Assembly (NCBI RefSeq): GCF_030272615.1
Contig: NC_081412.1
Coordinates: forward strand, 693,356,083 to 693,420,082
Reading direction: 5' to 3'
DNA: 64,000 bases
DNA from: Cryptomeria japonica
Taxonomy: Eukaryota; Streptophyta; Pinopsida; Cupressales; Cupressaceae
Below, in pieces: positions 23,101-33,745 of the stretch. Position 1 is the stretch's first letter; each line of letters begins with the position of its first letter. Under the pieces are notes generated by a model. It did no database searches and was not told the DNA's origin. It saw nothing but the letters and a program-made list of their open reading frames with translations. Made by a program: the position numbers and the translations under genes.

Positions 23101-23212
23101 AAGTGATTGTCATCTATATACTAATTTTGGACAACACCCCATCTTTGGCATTATTGTCAAAGGGGGAGAGGAATGTTGAAAAATGCATTAAAGAGTAGAC
23201 TTCTTTGTCTAA

Positions 23213-24388
23213 GATAATACTCCACTAGATGTTGAGACTATTGATGCTCCTTTAGTGGTAGATAGCTTTGCAGCCCCTAAGATCCAATAGGTTGATACTA
23301 CATGGCAACACCAGTGCAATAGATAAAAGGGACAAGGGAGAGAAGAAGGATGCAGAGACAACATAGGTTAAGGTTGTTGAGGTTGACAAAGGCAAAAGTA
23401 TAGCTGATTCGATAATTCTCACTCCTTCAATTACAGGGACCCCACCTCATATTCCCATTAATCTCGATAATTCTGTTAATCTTGGGAAGATGTCTCCTAC
23501 TAAGAAGCTCATGCTCACAACTATTGTACAAGATCAGGCTAGCCAAGGTCTGGTGAAGTCTGAATTAAAGAATAAAAAGTTAATTCTGATATCTATAGAT
23601 ATTTTGTAGAAGGTGGCCCCTAATGTACAATTAGATTCAAATAACAGCCCCTCCGGTAAATTGTTATAGTTAATTAATAGTGTAAATACTAGTTTTGATT
23701 CTTTGGAGAAGATGACTTCACAAAATTTTTTGGATAAGTTCAAGGATGTTAGGAACCAAACATTCCAGAAAATGATTGAAGATGATAGAGTGAGATTAAA
23801 TAAGAGACTATAGATTATTTTTGACACATTGTCAGAAGCCAATAAATTGTACAAAAGCTACCTAATTTTGCCTAAGTTCACTGCGGATATTGATAAGCAG
23901 ATAGGTGTTTTCCAGGGAAAGCTTATTGACATTTCTCAGTCCTTTGATCCAAATACAACTCTAACCAGAAGTGTTGAAGGACAAATTATAGCCTTAAATG
24001 ATCAGATCTCAAGCCTTCAAGCGAATAAGGAGAAAATTTTGAGAAAATTTGGTGAACTCTGGAACCTGATTGCCACCTGGTTGGACACTATATTAAGTAA
24101 TAAGGTGGATTGTATGAAGGAGCTGGCCTAACCTGTATCATTTGATCTGAGAGAGTTAGAAATTTAGGCCATTGTATTTAGTGCATTCATCGTAGTTTTG
24201 GACAACTTGAAGTCTGGGTGGGATACTCACTTAGGATTTTTGAAGACTATTTATGCTGACCTCTTCAAGTATTTGTGAAGTGTTTGTCATCTGTATATAA
24301 ATTTTGGACAACACTCCATCTTTGGCATTGTTATCAAAGGGGGAGAGGAATAGTGAAAAATGTATTGAAAAGTGGAATTCTTTGTCTA
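23213..24388 (+). repeat. Element A 3' triplication, unit 3 (about 1176 bp)
   Basis: Starts GATAATACTCCACTAGATG, carries the same decayed coiled coil (ISSLQANKEKILRKFGELWNLIA at about 24005-24073) and ends with a polypurine-like ATCAAAGGGGGAGAGG near 24336. The unique 3' end of the element follows. Confidence 0.8.
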
Positions 24389-24491
24389 AAGGGGAGCCTT
24401 AGAAATTATTTTGATTCTTTTGAACTGGTGTATAGCACTCAACACTTAGTCATTTTTCACGAGTGTTGCCATCAATACCAAAGGGGGAGAT
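24389..24491 (+). promoter_or_regulatory. Element A 3' end: hairpin and polypurine tract
   Basis: CAACACT (24440-24446) and AGTGTTG (24462-24468) form a perfect seven-base stem. GCCATCAATACC and the tract AAAGGGGGAGAT follow, adjoining the right LTR at 24492. The tract primes plus-strand DNA synthesis in LTR elements. Confidence 0.75.
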
Positions 24492-24568
24492 TGTTGGCAA
24501 TTGACACTCATCCGGTGATCTCCAATGATTTCTAGTGGTTTCTGGTAGATGATTATTGGTTTAGGGTT
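24492..24568 (+). repeat. Element A right LTR, first 77 bp
   Basis: TGTTGGCAATTGACACTCAT through ...GGTTTAGGGTT matches the start of the left LTR at 12390. Copia LTR J1 begins immediately after. Confidence 0.8.
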
Positions 24569-25776
24569 TGTTGGCCATTTGGAATTGATTATGTGTTGCA
24601 TTGATATTTTGTCATTGATGTCAACACTAGCTTTTTGGATACTTTACCTGAACCCTTCTAGTCCCTGTAGGATAAGCGGTTTCTGGTTAACTTGGATCCG
24701 ACATGATCCAAAAGACTAGTATAATCTGGTGATGAAATTGGCCTATTCATGATACTTATACTCATATATGGTCAGTTCATTTTGGTCTGGTGATTGGATG
24801 CTATCCTACTTGCTTAGAAGATTGGTTTTGGGTTCCAGCGAGGGTTTCACCGACATAAATTTTGGTAGAGATCTTTGATGAATTGCACAAATGGTGTTGG
24901 TGAAAATTATGATGGAGTTTCAGGATGTTGTTGGTGATCATTTTCGAGACTTGGTGTTTAGAGATCATTGTTGAAGCGTATGGACCTATACTTGGTCCTG
25001 GTTGATCTAGGTTATGGACTGGAATGTATCATGTGGATAGGACCTATTGATGTATTTTTGGGATGTCTTATGTGTTGATATTATTTGTTTAGTCTAAGGT
25101 TGACATGGTTTGTAATTATGTAATCAGTTTATTGTCTGGTGGCTGACCTGATTTTTTATGGTCGAGGGGTTTTATATATAGATGTAAGATCTCATTTTAG
25201 ATCATCATGGTTAATGTAAGAGGTCATGGTCAAGGAATGCAATGTGCAAATAATGTAATATCATTCAGGCAGAGGAGTTGGTCAATCATTGGAGATCAAA
25301 TTAGGTTTATGTAAGAGGATTTAATCCTCTGATATTGAGCTTAATCGAGACTGTACTCTCGCATAGGAGATGATATATTTTACAGTTCAACACTTCTCCA
25401 GATTGTAGTCTGGATTTATGTGTAGTTAGTGAGGCTTCTTTTTTTATGAGCAGTGTGCTCTAGGTTGTTGGCCTTCTTGTGGGTGTAGGCCCCTTCATTG
25501 TAATTCACATACTTACTATAGAAGTATTACCTAACAGTGAGTAGGCTTCCCACTGTGGTTTTTCCCTTTACCAGGTTTTCCAAGTACAAATCTTGGTGTT
25601 ATGTGGATGGATTTTATTATGTGATTATTGTTTATGCTTAATTGGATTAACTGCTATTCTGATATTATTGTTTTGTGTTCTGATATTAAAGTTTTCATTG
25701 GAATGTTCCTATAATATCTAACAACCGATTCACCACCCCCTCTCAATTGTCTTCTGGTTATCTAAACTATCTAACG
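24569..25776 (+). repeat. Copia J1 LTR
   Basis: Starts TGTTGGCCATTTGG and ends TATCTAACG (last base mutated from A). It shares its whole length with the LTRs at 39857, 43781, 47037 and 63056. It has a TATA-like run after TATGGTCGAGGGGTTT (TATATATAG, about 25172) and the U5 module CTCTAGGTTGTTGGCC. The terminal stem is decayed in this copy. Confidence 0.85.
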
Positions 25777-25834
25777 ATTGGTATATGAGATTTGGTCATC
25801 TCTGCAGAAAGCTTAACCACTTGAGGAAGATCCT
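25777..25834 (+). promoter_or_regulatory. Copia J1 primer site and leader
   Basis: ATTGGTATATGAGA is a mutated form of ATTGGTATCAGAGA. AAAGCTTAACCACTTGAGGAAGATCCT leads directly to the Gag ATG at 25835; the same leader precedes Gag in J4. Confidence 0.75.
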
Positions 25835-25846
25835 ATGGTGACTAAC

Positions 25847-26977
25847 TATTGGCATTTTTGATGATGTTGTTGTGATTGTCATTGACGGACACACACTTGC
25901 TTTGAGATCACTTTTTGTATGTATGAGTTAAATGCTCAACCGGTATTTGTCCCAATCGATATTATGTATTATAGTCTTTAGACTATCCATTTTTTGTAGA
26001 AAGTGTTTACTGATCCCAAGCGGTTTGAGGATCTCAAGCGGTACAAAGGAACCGAAGTGGTAGTTATCATTTTCCCAGTCTTCATTTTTGTCAACCAGTA
26101 ATCGGTAAATGTATGAACCGATATTACTCTTTGATGAGTTACCAACCGGTATTATTTTTGTGATGAGTTATCATGCACCGACATTTTGGTGGTGATTCTG
26201 TGTCATGTTACCAAATGTGTCCAGATGCACTGAACCTAGGAACTTGCAATATAATCCTATTGGATGGACATGAAATTAGATTCTTTTATAAGGGCATCAT
26301 GTCTAGGGTTTTAAAGAGTCATTAGGGTTTTTGTGTGGTTGATGAAGTTTTGCATGTGCGATCAGAGAAGAAGATTAGGTCTATGTGAAGAAACAGAGTG
26401 TGAAGATATCGAAGAATGAAGTAATGCTGAAATGCATTAACAATGAGCTATCAAGGATCTAACCAAGCATACTATGCTATTATTTAGATCACTCACTTGT
26501 TGATTACTCACATCTTTGACAAGTCTGTAACCCTTAAACAGGTAGGCCTGGCAGAGCTTTTGTAAATCCTCTAACAAGGTGGTTCACAACTGTGGATCTA
26601 AAATCCTCTCACAAGGTAGTCTTTAATCAGACTTATCTCCTAAAAGAGATTGAGATTCCTAACAAGATCTGTTTTGGTAAAGAACATTGTATGACCTTAA
26701 TCGGTCCGACCTTAACCAATCTAGTTACTATTCTGTAGATAGTTACTTGTGAGTTTCATCTCACCGTGGTTTTTCCCATTTGGGTTTCCACATCAAAATT
26801 TCTTGTGTTATGGTGATTGTGCTTCTGTGGGTGAATGCCTTATTTTCTATTTGGTTTGCATTTGTGTTAACTAGTTTGTTAGTAAAATTGTTATATCGGT
26901 TTACTGATAAACTATTTAAGTGTTTAAGTTCAATATTTTTTGGTATACTAATTCACCCCCCCTCTTAGTATTCATCA
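25847..26977 (+). repeat. Element B left LTR
   Basis: 1131 bp, ending TTAGTATTCATCA. The terminal stem ATACTAA (26945-26951) / TTAGTAT (26965-26971) encloses TTCACCCCCCCTC. The U5 module CACCGTGGTTTTTCCCATTT is present. Confidence 0.9.
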
Positions 26978-27027
26978 ATTGGTATCAGAGTGAACCTTTC
27001 TATAAGTTTAACCACTTGGAAAGAGAT
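26978..27027 (+). promoter_or_regulatory. Element B primer site and leader
   Basis: ATTGGTATCAGAGTGAAC follows the LTR. AAGTTTAACCACTTGGAAAGAG then leads to the Gag ATG at 27028. Confidence 0.8.
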
Positions 27028-28308
27028 ATGGGGGAATACACTATGAGGGAACTTACTCATCGGCTCACTCAGACTAAGAAAGCCTATGATGAACTCAAAG
27101 TCAAATATAAAGCCTCTCTAGCAAAGAGAAGAGAGCATGCTGAGAAACTGATGGAACTTACTGAAAATAGTTCCTCTGATGAAGCGGACATGGAAGCCCT
27201 AGTTGAAGAAGTTGAAAAAATAAATGAGTCTAATGCCAACCCAAGAAGGGAACTTGAAGGACTGACTATCAGGATGTGTCAAGAGTTTGAGAATCAGAGA
27301 AAAGCTGAAGATCTGGTAAAAGACAAAGATCATGAGATCTCCAAGCTAAAGTAAGAAATCAGTGCACTTACCGCTCATCTCCAAGAGAGTAAAGTGGAAA
27401 AAGAGGAAATGCAAGGTGAACTAAACATAGCTATTTTTGAGAATACAAATTTGAAGGAATCTGATGCTACTATTTCCAAAGAACTCACTGAGTCAAAGGA
27501 AATACTTGCTAAATTCAATAAGAGCACTGTTAAGCTAGGGAAAAAGCTTGAATTAGCTAAACTGGTAAAGAATACTAATGGACTTAGTTTCACTGCATAT
27601 GAGGAAGGTGAGACCTGTGGAGAAAAAGATGGAGCATCAAAGAAGAAACCGACACCAAAGGATAAAGGTAAGCAAAAGTTCAAACCTATTTGCTTTAATT
27701 GTCTCAAGGAAGGACACACTACCAATGTATGTAGAAGTGAGGCTTACAATAATTTTCCCTACTTTATAAACAATAAGCCTAGATCCAATAGATTCAATGG
27801 TAATTGTTATGCATGCAACAAGTTTGGGCATAGAGTATTTGAATGCAGGTCTGTCATGCACAACACCGGAAGGAATCCTCAAAGGAGTCAAGGAGTTTTT
27901 CCTGAACCCTCTGGGAACCAGAATCCAAACCAGTTTAATACCTAAAATCATCAGTCAGGTAGCGGTGACTATCAAGTGGCAACCGGATGGAGAGCAACCT
28001 ATTTAATCTATCATGGAAATGGTCACACTGTTGCAACATGTAGGAGGAAGAATGGTAGAATAAATAATGGACCATGGAGAACACCTGGAATGGTTTGCTA
28101 TCATTACAACAAACCAGGTCATACAGCAAGATTCTATAGAATGAGAAAGAATATATCGGATGATATACCAGTCACTCTAGAAGGAAAGATTGATGTTGAA
28201 ACTATTCAAGCAGATATGAAGAAAACCTAGAAAAAGAAGCCAGAAGAAGTGTCTCAAGAAGAACTGGTTTTTGCACCTAGTGTGGAAATCTCTGAATCGG
28301 CAAACTAA
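27028..28308 (+). pseudogene. Element B Gag-like protein: coiled coil plus zinc knuckles
   Basis: One frame of about 427 codons from the ATG just after the leader to TAA at 28306, with internal stops at 27352, 27943 and 28228. Residues 1-180 are a strongly charged coiled coil (RELTHRLTQTKKAYDELK). A block NTNGLSFTAYEEGE then precedes a basic KKKPTPKDKGKQKFK. The knuckles are CFNCLKEGHTTNVC and CYACNKFGHRVFEC (both intact CCHC), then degenerate YLIYHGNGHTVATC and CYHYNKPGHTARFY. There is no capsid domain that I recognise. The role is probably RNA binding and particle assembly by analogy with Gag. Confidence 0.75.
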
Positions 28309-28739
28309 GCTACAAAAAATCTTAGGGGGAAACAAATCAGTAAAATGTTTCGAACCCCCAGTTTACACCAGTAAAAGACCTTAACCGGTATGTGATACCT
28401 GTCAATTGGCAAAAGACCAAAAATGGTAAAAGGCAAATTAGGGTTTACGCGAGCATTTATTATGGTAGGTGAAGAATTCGTTTAAAAGGGATTTTCAAGT
28501 CATTTTCACTTATCAATTTGTGAGCGAAGAAGTTTTCAAGTGTAGAGTGACAAAAGGCAATTTGTCTTGCGATTCGGAGAGATTTCAAAACTTTGAAGAA
28601 GAATCAGAAGATAATATCAATCGGTCAAGTGTAGAACTCAAAGCAGTAATCCAATAATTGAAGTAGTGTGTGGCGAAGTGGAATTTGCAAGCCCTAAATC
28701 TCTACTTGTGAAGGTATTTTTTGAGTTTCTTTGTTTATC
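28309..28739 (+). other. Gag-ORF2 spacer of element B
   Basis: No supported gene. It holds the GGGGG (28325-28329) / CCCCC (28355-28359) inverted repeat with a 25-base loop, the counterpart of that in element A. Confidence 0.4.
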
Positions 28740-31700
28740 ATGGCTTCTGCATCGCACTCTAGTTCTAGTGCACTCATTGATTCAGTAGATTTCATCCAAC
28801 GGAAGGCAAAATATAATGCCCTATCCCAAATACCCACTGGTGTTATAGTTGAAGAAGGTATTTCAGATTATATTGACTATAAAATTGAAGACCTAGGATC
28901 TCTAGTGATCCATTCTCAATTAAGCCTATTCTGCGGGAAGGACAAAAAGATCAAACTGAAATACAACATCTTGGAAAAGAAGAAGCTTCACAATGTGGTC
29001 TATTTCCTTGAAGAATTTATAGATGATCACATCTGCATTATTCTAAGTAGAGTGCACAGTGACAAAATGTATTTAGAACAGACACATGACATCACACCAG
29101 AAGCGATTCATGTCGTCACTGGTTTCTGGAACATTGGAGATGTGCTAGCCCAAAGGAAAGTCATTAAGATGAAAATGACCAAGCTCACCAGTTCTATGAG
29201 CGACCAACGGGGAATGACCATCAATACCATCAAGGACTATCTAGTCAAATATGCATGCATGGTGATAGGTTACCGGACATTCCATGCTAGCAGAATTAAC
29301 TCTGTCTCTGCTATAGCGGTAAATGCCACCTCTAGGATGATCATAGAAGATGCCTCATTTGATTTATGCACTTGTATGTAAAGGCAACTTCTGGTGAATC
29401 TAAAGTCAATTAAACAGGACAATGCCTTGAAATTTGAATTTGGACAACTATTGGTCGGATTGTTCTTCTACTTCCAAGGCTATTTCCCAGGAGTCAGTGA
29501 TATTAAGTGGTCTGCTATCCAACCGGTTACCAAGCAAATTAGAGAAAGTCTTCAAGTGGTTGGAACTAGTTATCCTGAAGTCTTGAACAAATAATTTGAT
29601 GAGTTTAGATGCAAGATGAGCCAAAGGGTGAGGATATCTGGTGATATTGTCAAGAAGCATGAAGAGGACATCTGCTTCACCATCAGAGTAGATGAGTGTA
29701 TAATGGAGGCGGTTGAGCCTAGAAAAGAAAAGGTGGAACCTATGGGATATGAGGTAATGTATGATATGCTAGATGGGTATGCTTCTACCCTACTTGCCTC
29801 AGCACTTGTTCCTAAGAAGAAGAGAATTGGCACCTATCTGGAAAGGGTTACACTGGTTGAAGAGCCTTCAATAAAGAAGGGAAAGGCAGTGCCATCTGTA
29901 TTAGCACTGGTTACTTCAACAAGTCCTAAAGTAGTGACCAAGTGGTCACCAGCAAAGAAGAAACCAGAAGTTGCACCCACCAAGGTATTTGAGAGGAAGC
30001 AAAAGACAAAAGGTAACACACCAGACTCAAAGGACATAGAATCTGAAGAACAACCTAAGAAAACTAGGCAAACAAGGAAGAAGACAAAGACAACCAGCAA
30101 TGAACTGACATCATTAGCACTGGTAAATATTGATATTTCCTCTTCCAAACCTTTAACACATTGTCAAAGAACTATCAATAATATTAGGAGAAAAGTGCTA
30201 AGTGATTTAGTAGATTATTTTGATGATTTCAATGACAATGAGAAAGAGGAAGTAGAAAAGGAAGTCATTCAATATTTATGTATTAATGACCAGTTGCCAT
30301 CAGAAATTAAATCTGTGACACTGGATTCTTTATACAATTCTTTAGATAACAAATGGCGCATTGCCATAGAAAAGGAACACGAAATAAGAGAGGAAATATT
30401 TGCTCAATATTTTCCAAATGTGTCTAATTCAGAACTTTATGAAGGTATGGAAAAATATAAAGGCCTCTTCTTCATGAGAAGAAGGAGACTCTTGTTGCTA
30501 GAAGGGAAAGTCCCTAAAGTGGTAAAAGATACCCACTCTCATGCCAAAGCCACTCTGAGGTTACACCAAGTGTCCTAAGCCAACAAGAAGGCTGAACAAG
30601 AACCAGAAATTGAAAAACCGGATGAGGTGTATGACAGTGTAGGAGAACCGGTCACTGAACAAATGGACCCTATTGACGTTGATGCTTTGGATGGTGAAAA
30701 TGTCACCTTGGATACAACAAAGAACAAAGCTGATAAAAACATAGTGGACAAGGAGAAATAGGATGAAGAAAAGGTTGACAGAGAGAAAGTGGAGAATGAG
30801 AAAAAGAAACAAGAGGAGGAAAAGAGAAAATAGGAAGAGAAGAGGAAACAAATAGAAGAGGAGAAAAAGAGGAAAGAGGAAGAGGAGAAGAAGGAAGAAG
30901 GAAAGAAATAGGAAGAGGAGAAGAAGAAGAAGGAAGAGGAGAAGGAAGAAGAAGAGAAGTAGAAAGAAGAAGAAAGGAAGAAGGAAGAAGAGAAAAGAAA
31001 GAAAGAAGTAGAGGAGGAAAAGAAGGCAGAAGAAGAAAACTAAAAAGCCAAGGACAAGGAGGAAGCGGCAAAGAGCATACAAGTGGAGACCCCAAAGGCA
31101 ATCGGTAGTCAAGCCAAACCGACTAATATTACCAGTCCCAATTTGCAAACAAAATGGAGCTACTACAAAGCATTAAGCTTGCCCAAGAGCGACTGTAAGC
31201 GCTAAAGAGGAAGATGGAGCAAGATGTTATTAAAACTACAGTGGAAACTCTTACCAGTTTGATTCCCAGTACCAACCTCCCCAGTATCGATTCCTCTCTA
31301 GCTCAACTGAAACTCTTATGCACAGTTGTAGAGGACAAGGTGCAATGCCTAGAAGATGTTGCTAAAGCCAATGCTCAAAAGAAGCATCAAAAGGCACTGA
31401 ACATTGCCTTAGTGAAGAAGTTAAATGAGCTCTGGTCTGAACTTTAGAAGGCACAAAAGGACATAAGAGATGTTATGGATGAGGGGAATCTACTTCTCAG
31501 TAAGATATGCTAACCCCATCTATTATGTGATGATGTGCTTTCTTAGAAAGACAAACTACAATCTGATTTGCAGGCATATATAAGCACCTTCAAGATGCCC
31601 TATGATTCCTTCACCACATTTGGGCAAACCATTCACCGGTTTCAACTCCATACTGTAATAATAGAGTTAGAGATCAACAACCGGACATGAGATTTGCAGG

Positions 31701-31948
31701 AACTTCAACTGGTTCTACTACCAAGACTATAAATACTTCAGAAATGCTATCTCAATCTGGATGCCTTAATAGTCACTCAAGAGATGAGTACCTTGGATGC
31801 CATGGAGAAATAGGTTTTCTAGATGCAAACAGAAAGTGAGGTTGCTACCTCATTGCTTGAGTCATGGTCTTTATCCATGAAGACATTTATGCAGGACTTT
31901 ATATCAATATTTGACAAGTTTCACTCTTTATTGTCATAAACAAATATT
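28740..31948 (+). pseudogene. ORF2 of element B, unknown conserved protein (best copy)
   Basis: ATG at 28740 (MASASHSSSS) opens one frame through 31203, with stops at 29379, 29592 and 30576 and five more in the K/E tract. Conserved blocks: LSQIPTGVIVEEG, ILSRVHSDKMYLEQTHDI, DQRGMTINTIKDYL, CMVIGYRTFHASRINSVSAI, SFDLCTCM, FEFGQLLVGLFFYFQGYFPG, VKKHEEDICFTIRVDECIME, AVEPRKEKVEPMGYEV. A Lys-rich linker, an acidic helical block (30170-30460) and a very long E/K helix (30780-31040) follow. A final coiled coil continues in another frame from about 31154 (RKMEQDVIKTTVETLTSL). No known enzyme motif is visible. An N-terminal globular domain plus a long coiled-coil tail suggests a structural protein, but this is inference. 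Confidence 0.65.
30785..31043 (+). repeat. Purine-only-like coding tract in ORF2 of B
   Basis: About 260 bases almost entirely A and G on the plus strand, made of GAR and AAR codons. It encodes an uninterrupted Glu/Lys helix apart from in-frame TAG at 30831, 30909 and 30960 and TAA at 31041; another TAG is just upstream at 30759. Confidence 0.85.
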
Positions 31949-32138
31949 ATTTTAATGATAATGAAAACAGGGGTTGTTCAGCTACACTTTGTCATTGTTG
32001 GCAAAGGGGGAGTAGTATTCTGTATTTAAAATTTTGATGCATGTTATGTATACTTTCATGTTTATCTCTATAAGGGAGTAGTATACATTGTATTTTCAGG
32101 AAAAGGAGTAGTGATTATGGCATATTTTTATTGTAAAG

Positions 32139-32193
32139 CACTTAGATGTCAGAATTTCTCCTAAGTGTTGCCATCAATGCCAAAGGGGGAGAT
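32139..32193 (+). promoter_or_regulatory. Element B pre-tract hairpin and polypurine tract
   Basis: CACTTAG (32139-32145) pairs with CTAAGTG (32161-32167). TTGCCATCAATGCC and CAAAGGGGGAGAT follow, ending at the right LTR. Confidence 0.8.
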
Positions 32194-33324
32194 TGTTGGC
32201 ATTTTTTTATGATGTTGTTGTAATTGTCATTGATGGACACACACTTGCTTTGAGATCACTTTATGTATGCATGAGTTATTCTCAACTAGTATTTGTCCCA
32301 ACTGGTATTATGTATTATAGTCTTTAGACTATCAGTGTTTTGCAGAAAGTTTTTACCGATCTCAAGTGGTTCGAGGATCTCAAGCGGTACAAAGGAACTG
32401 AAGTGACAGTTATCATTTTCCCAGTTTCATTTTTGTCAACCGGTAATCGGTAATAGATGTGAACTGGTATTACTCTGTGATGAGTTACGAACCGATATTA
32501 TTTTTGTGATGAGTTATCATCCACCGACACTTTGGCGATGATTCTATGTCATGTTACCAAATGTGTCCAGATGCACTGAACCTAGGAACTTGCAATGTAA
32601 TCCTATTGGACCAAAATGAAATCAGATTCCTTTATAAGGACATCATGTCTAGGGTTTTAAAGAGTCATTAGGGTTTTTGTGTGGTTGATGAAGTTTTGTA
32701 TGTGTGATCATAGAAGAAGATTAGGTGTATGTGAAGAAATACAGTGTGAAGATATTGAAGACTGAAGTAATGTTGAAATGCATTAACAATGAGCTATCAA
32801 GGATCTAACCAAGCATACGGTGCTAGTATTTAGATCACTCACTTGTTGATTACCCACATCTTCGACAAGTCCATAACCCTTAACTAGGTAGGCTTGGCAA
32901 AGCCTTTGTAAATCCTCTAACAAGGTGGTTCACAACTGTGGATCTAAAATCCACTTACAAGACAGTCTTTAATCAAACTTATCTCCTAATAGACATTGAG
33001 ATTCCTAATAGGATCTATTCTGGTAAAGAACATTGTATGACCTTAACCAATCTGACCTTAACCGGTCTAGTTACTATTTTGCAGATAGTTACTTGTGAGT
33101 TTCATCTCACCATGGTTTTTCCCATTTGGGTTTCCATGTCAAAATTTCTCATGTTATGGTGATTGTGCTTTTGTGGGTGAATGCCTTATTTGTTGTTTGG
33201 TTTGCATTTGTGTTAATCCATTTGTTAGTAAAATTGTTATACCAGTTTACTGCTAAACTATTTAAGTGTTTAAGTTCAGTATTTTTTGGTATACTAATTC
33301 ACCCCCCCCTCTTAGTATTCATCA
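32194..33324 (+). repeat. Element B right LTR
   Basis: 1131 bp, TGTTGGCATTTTT to TTAGTATTCATCA, the same length as the left LTR and followed by the target duplication CTAAC. Confidence 0.92.
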
Positions 33325-33745
33325 CTAACAATTCAAGTTCATCCAGTTCTTCTGGAGCTATCTGTTATCACTGTTTAAAAAATGGGTATTCTTGTTCCAT
33401 AATTGGCTAAGTCTATGAAAATTTTGAGTCTGGTATGGCCTTGTTACCTCTAATTGCTTTGGGTCCAAAGAGGGTTTAGGGTTTAAGTCTTAATTGCTCC
33501 AGTTTCTGAGAAAAACCCTCTCTTTCTAATTCTGTGTTACTTTATTCACTTAAAGAAGGGTCCGTTTGTCATGAGAATTGTTCCACCCCCTTCTTATTTC
33601 TTCCTAGGTGGGTCTAGCAGCATGTTATTTTCTAAGCTTTTCCTAAAGTTCTTAATTTTTAATCAGGTTTCCTAACCAGTGAGTAGGTTCCTTTTAATCT
33701 AAAGATGCACATGATTTCGTAGCCCTAAGATGCCCATGAGTTACC

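Larger units (their letters stand above)
18291..23212 (+). repeat. Element A 3' triplication, unit 2, split by E1
   Basis: Starts GGTAATACTCCACTAGAT at 18291. Without E1 and one target copy (3791 bp) its length is 1131 bp, close to units 1 and 3. The same coiled-coil coding resumes at 22621 (LQADKEKNLRKFGELWNLV) and the unit ends with a polypurine-like tract near 23157. Confidence 0.8.
12390..24568 (+). mobile_element. Pol-less LTR retrotransposon A (right LTR truncated by J1)
   Basis: Left LTR 12390-13343, primer site, coiled-coil Gag with zinc knuckles, ORF2, a triplicated 3' region, polypurine tract, and the first 77 bp of the right LTR at 24492-24568. The right LTR is cut by the start of the copia array; its remainder would lie beyond the window. 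No protease, integrase or RT was found. E1 (18830-22615) is inserted in the second of the three repeats. Host copia F RT lies to the left. Confidence 0.85.
25847..33324 (+). mobile_element. Pol-less LTR retrotransposon B, complete, TSD CTAAC
   Basis: Two LTRs of 1131 bp (25847-26977 and 32194-33324) are flanked by CTAAC (25842-25846 and 33325-33329). The interior holds a primer site, Gag-like ORF, ORF2 with a polypurine coding tract, a pre-tract hairpin and polypurine tract. No pol domain is present. The first LTR starts TATTGG instead of TGTTGG. The two LTRs differ at roughly one position in ten over their first 200 bases by my hand alignment, so the insertion is old. It lies within copia J1 gag. 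Confidence 0.92.

Noticed and set aside
30561-31148. Minus-strand Leu/Phe/Ser-rich frames that look like membrane proteins
   Set aside because: They are the antisense of the polypurine Glu/Lys tract of ORF2 in B.
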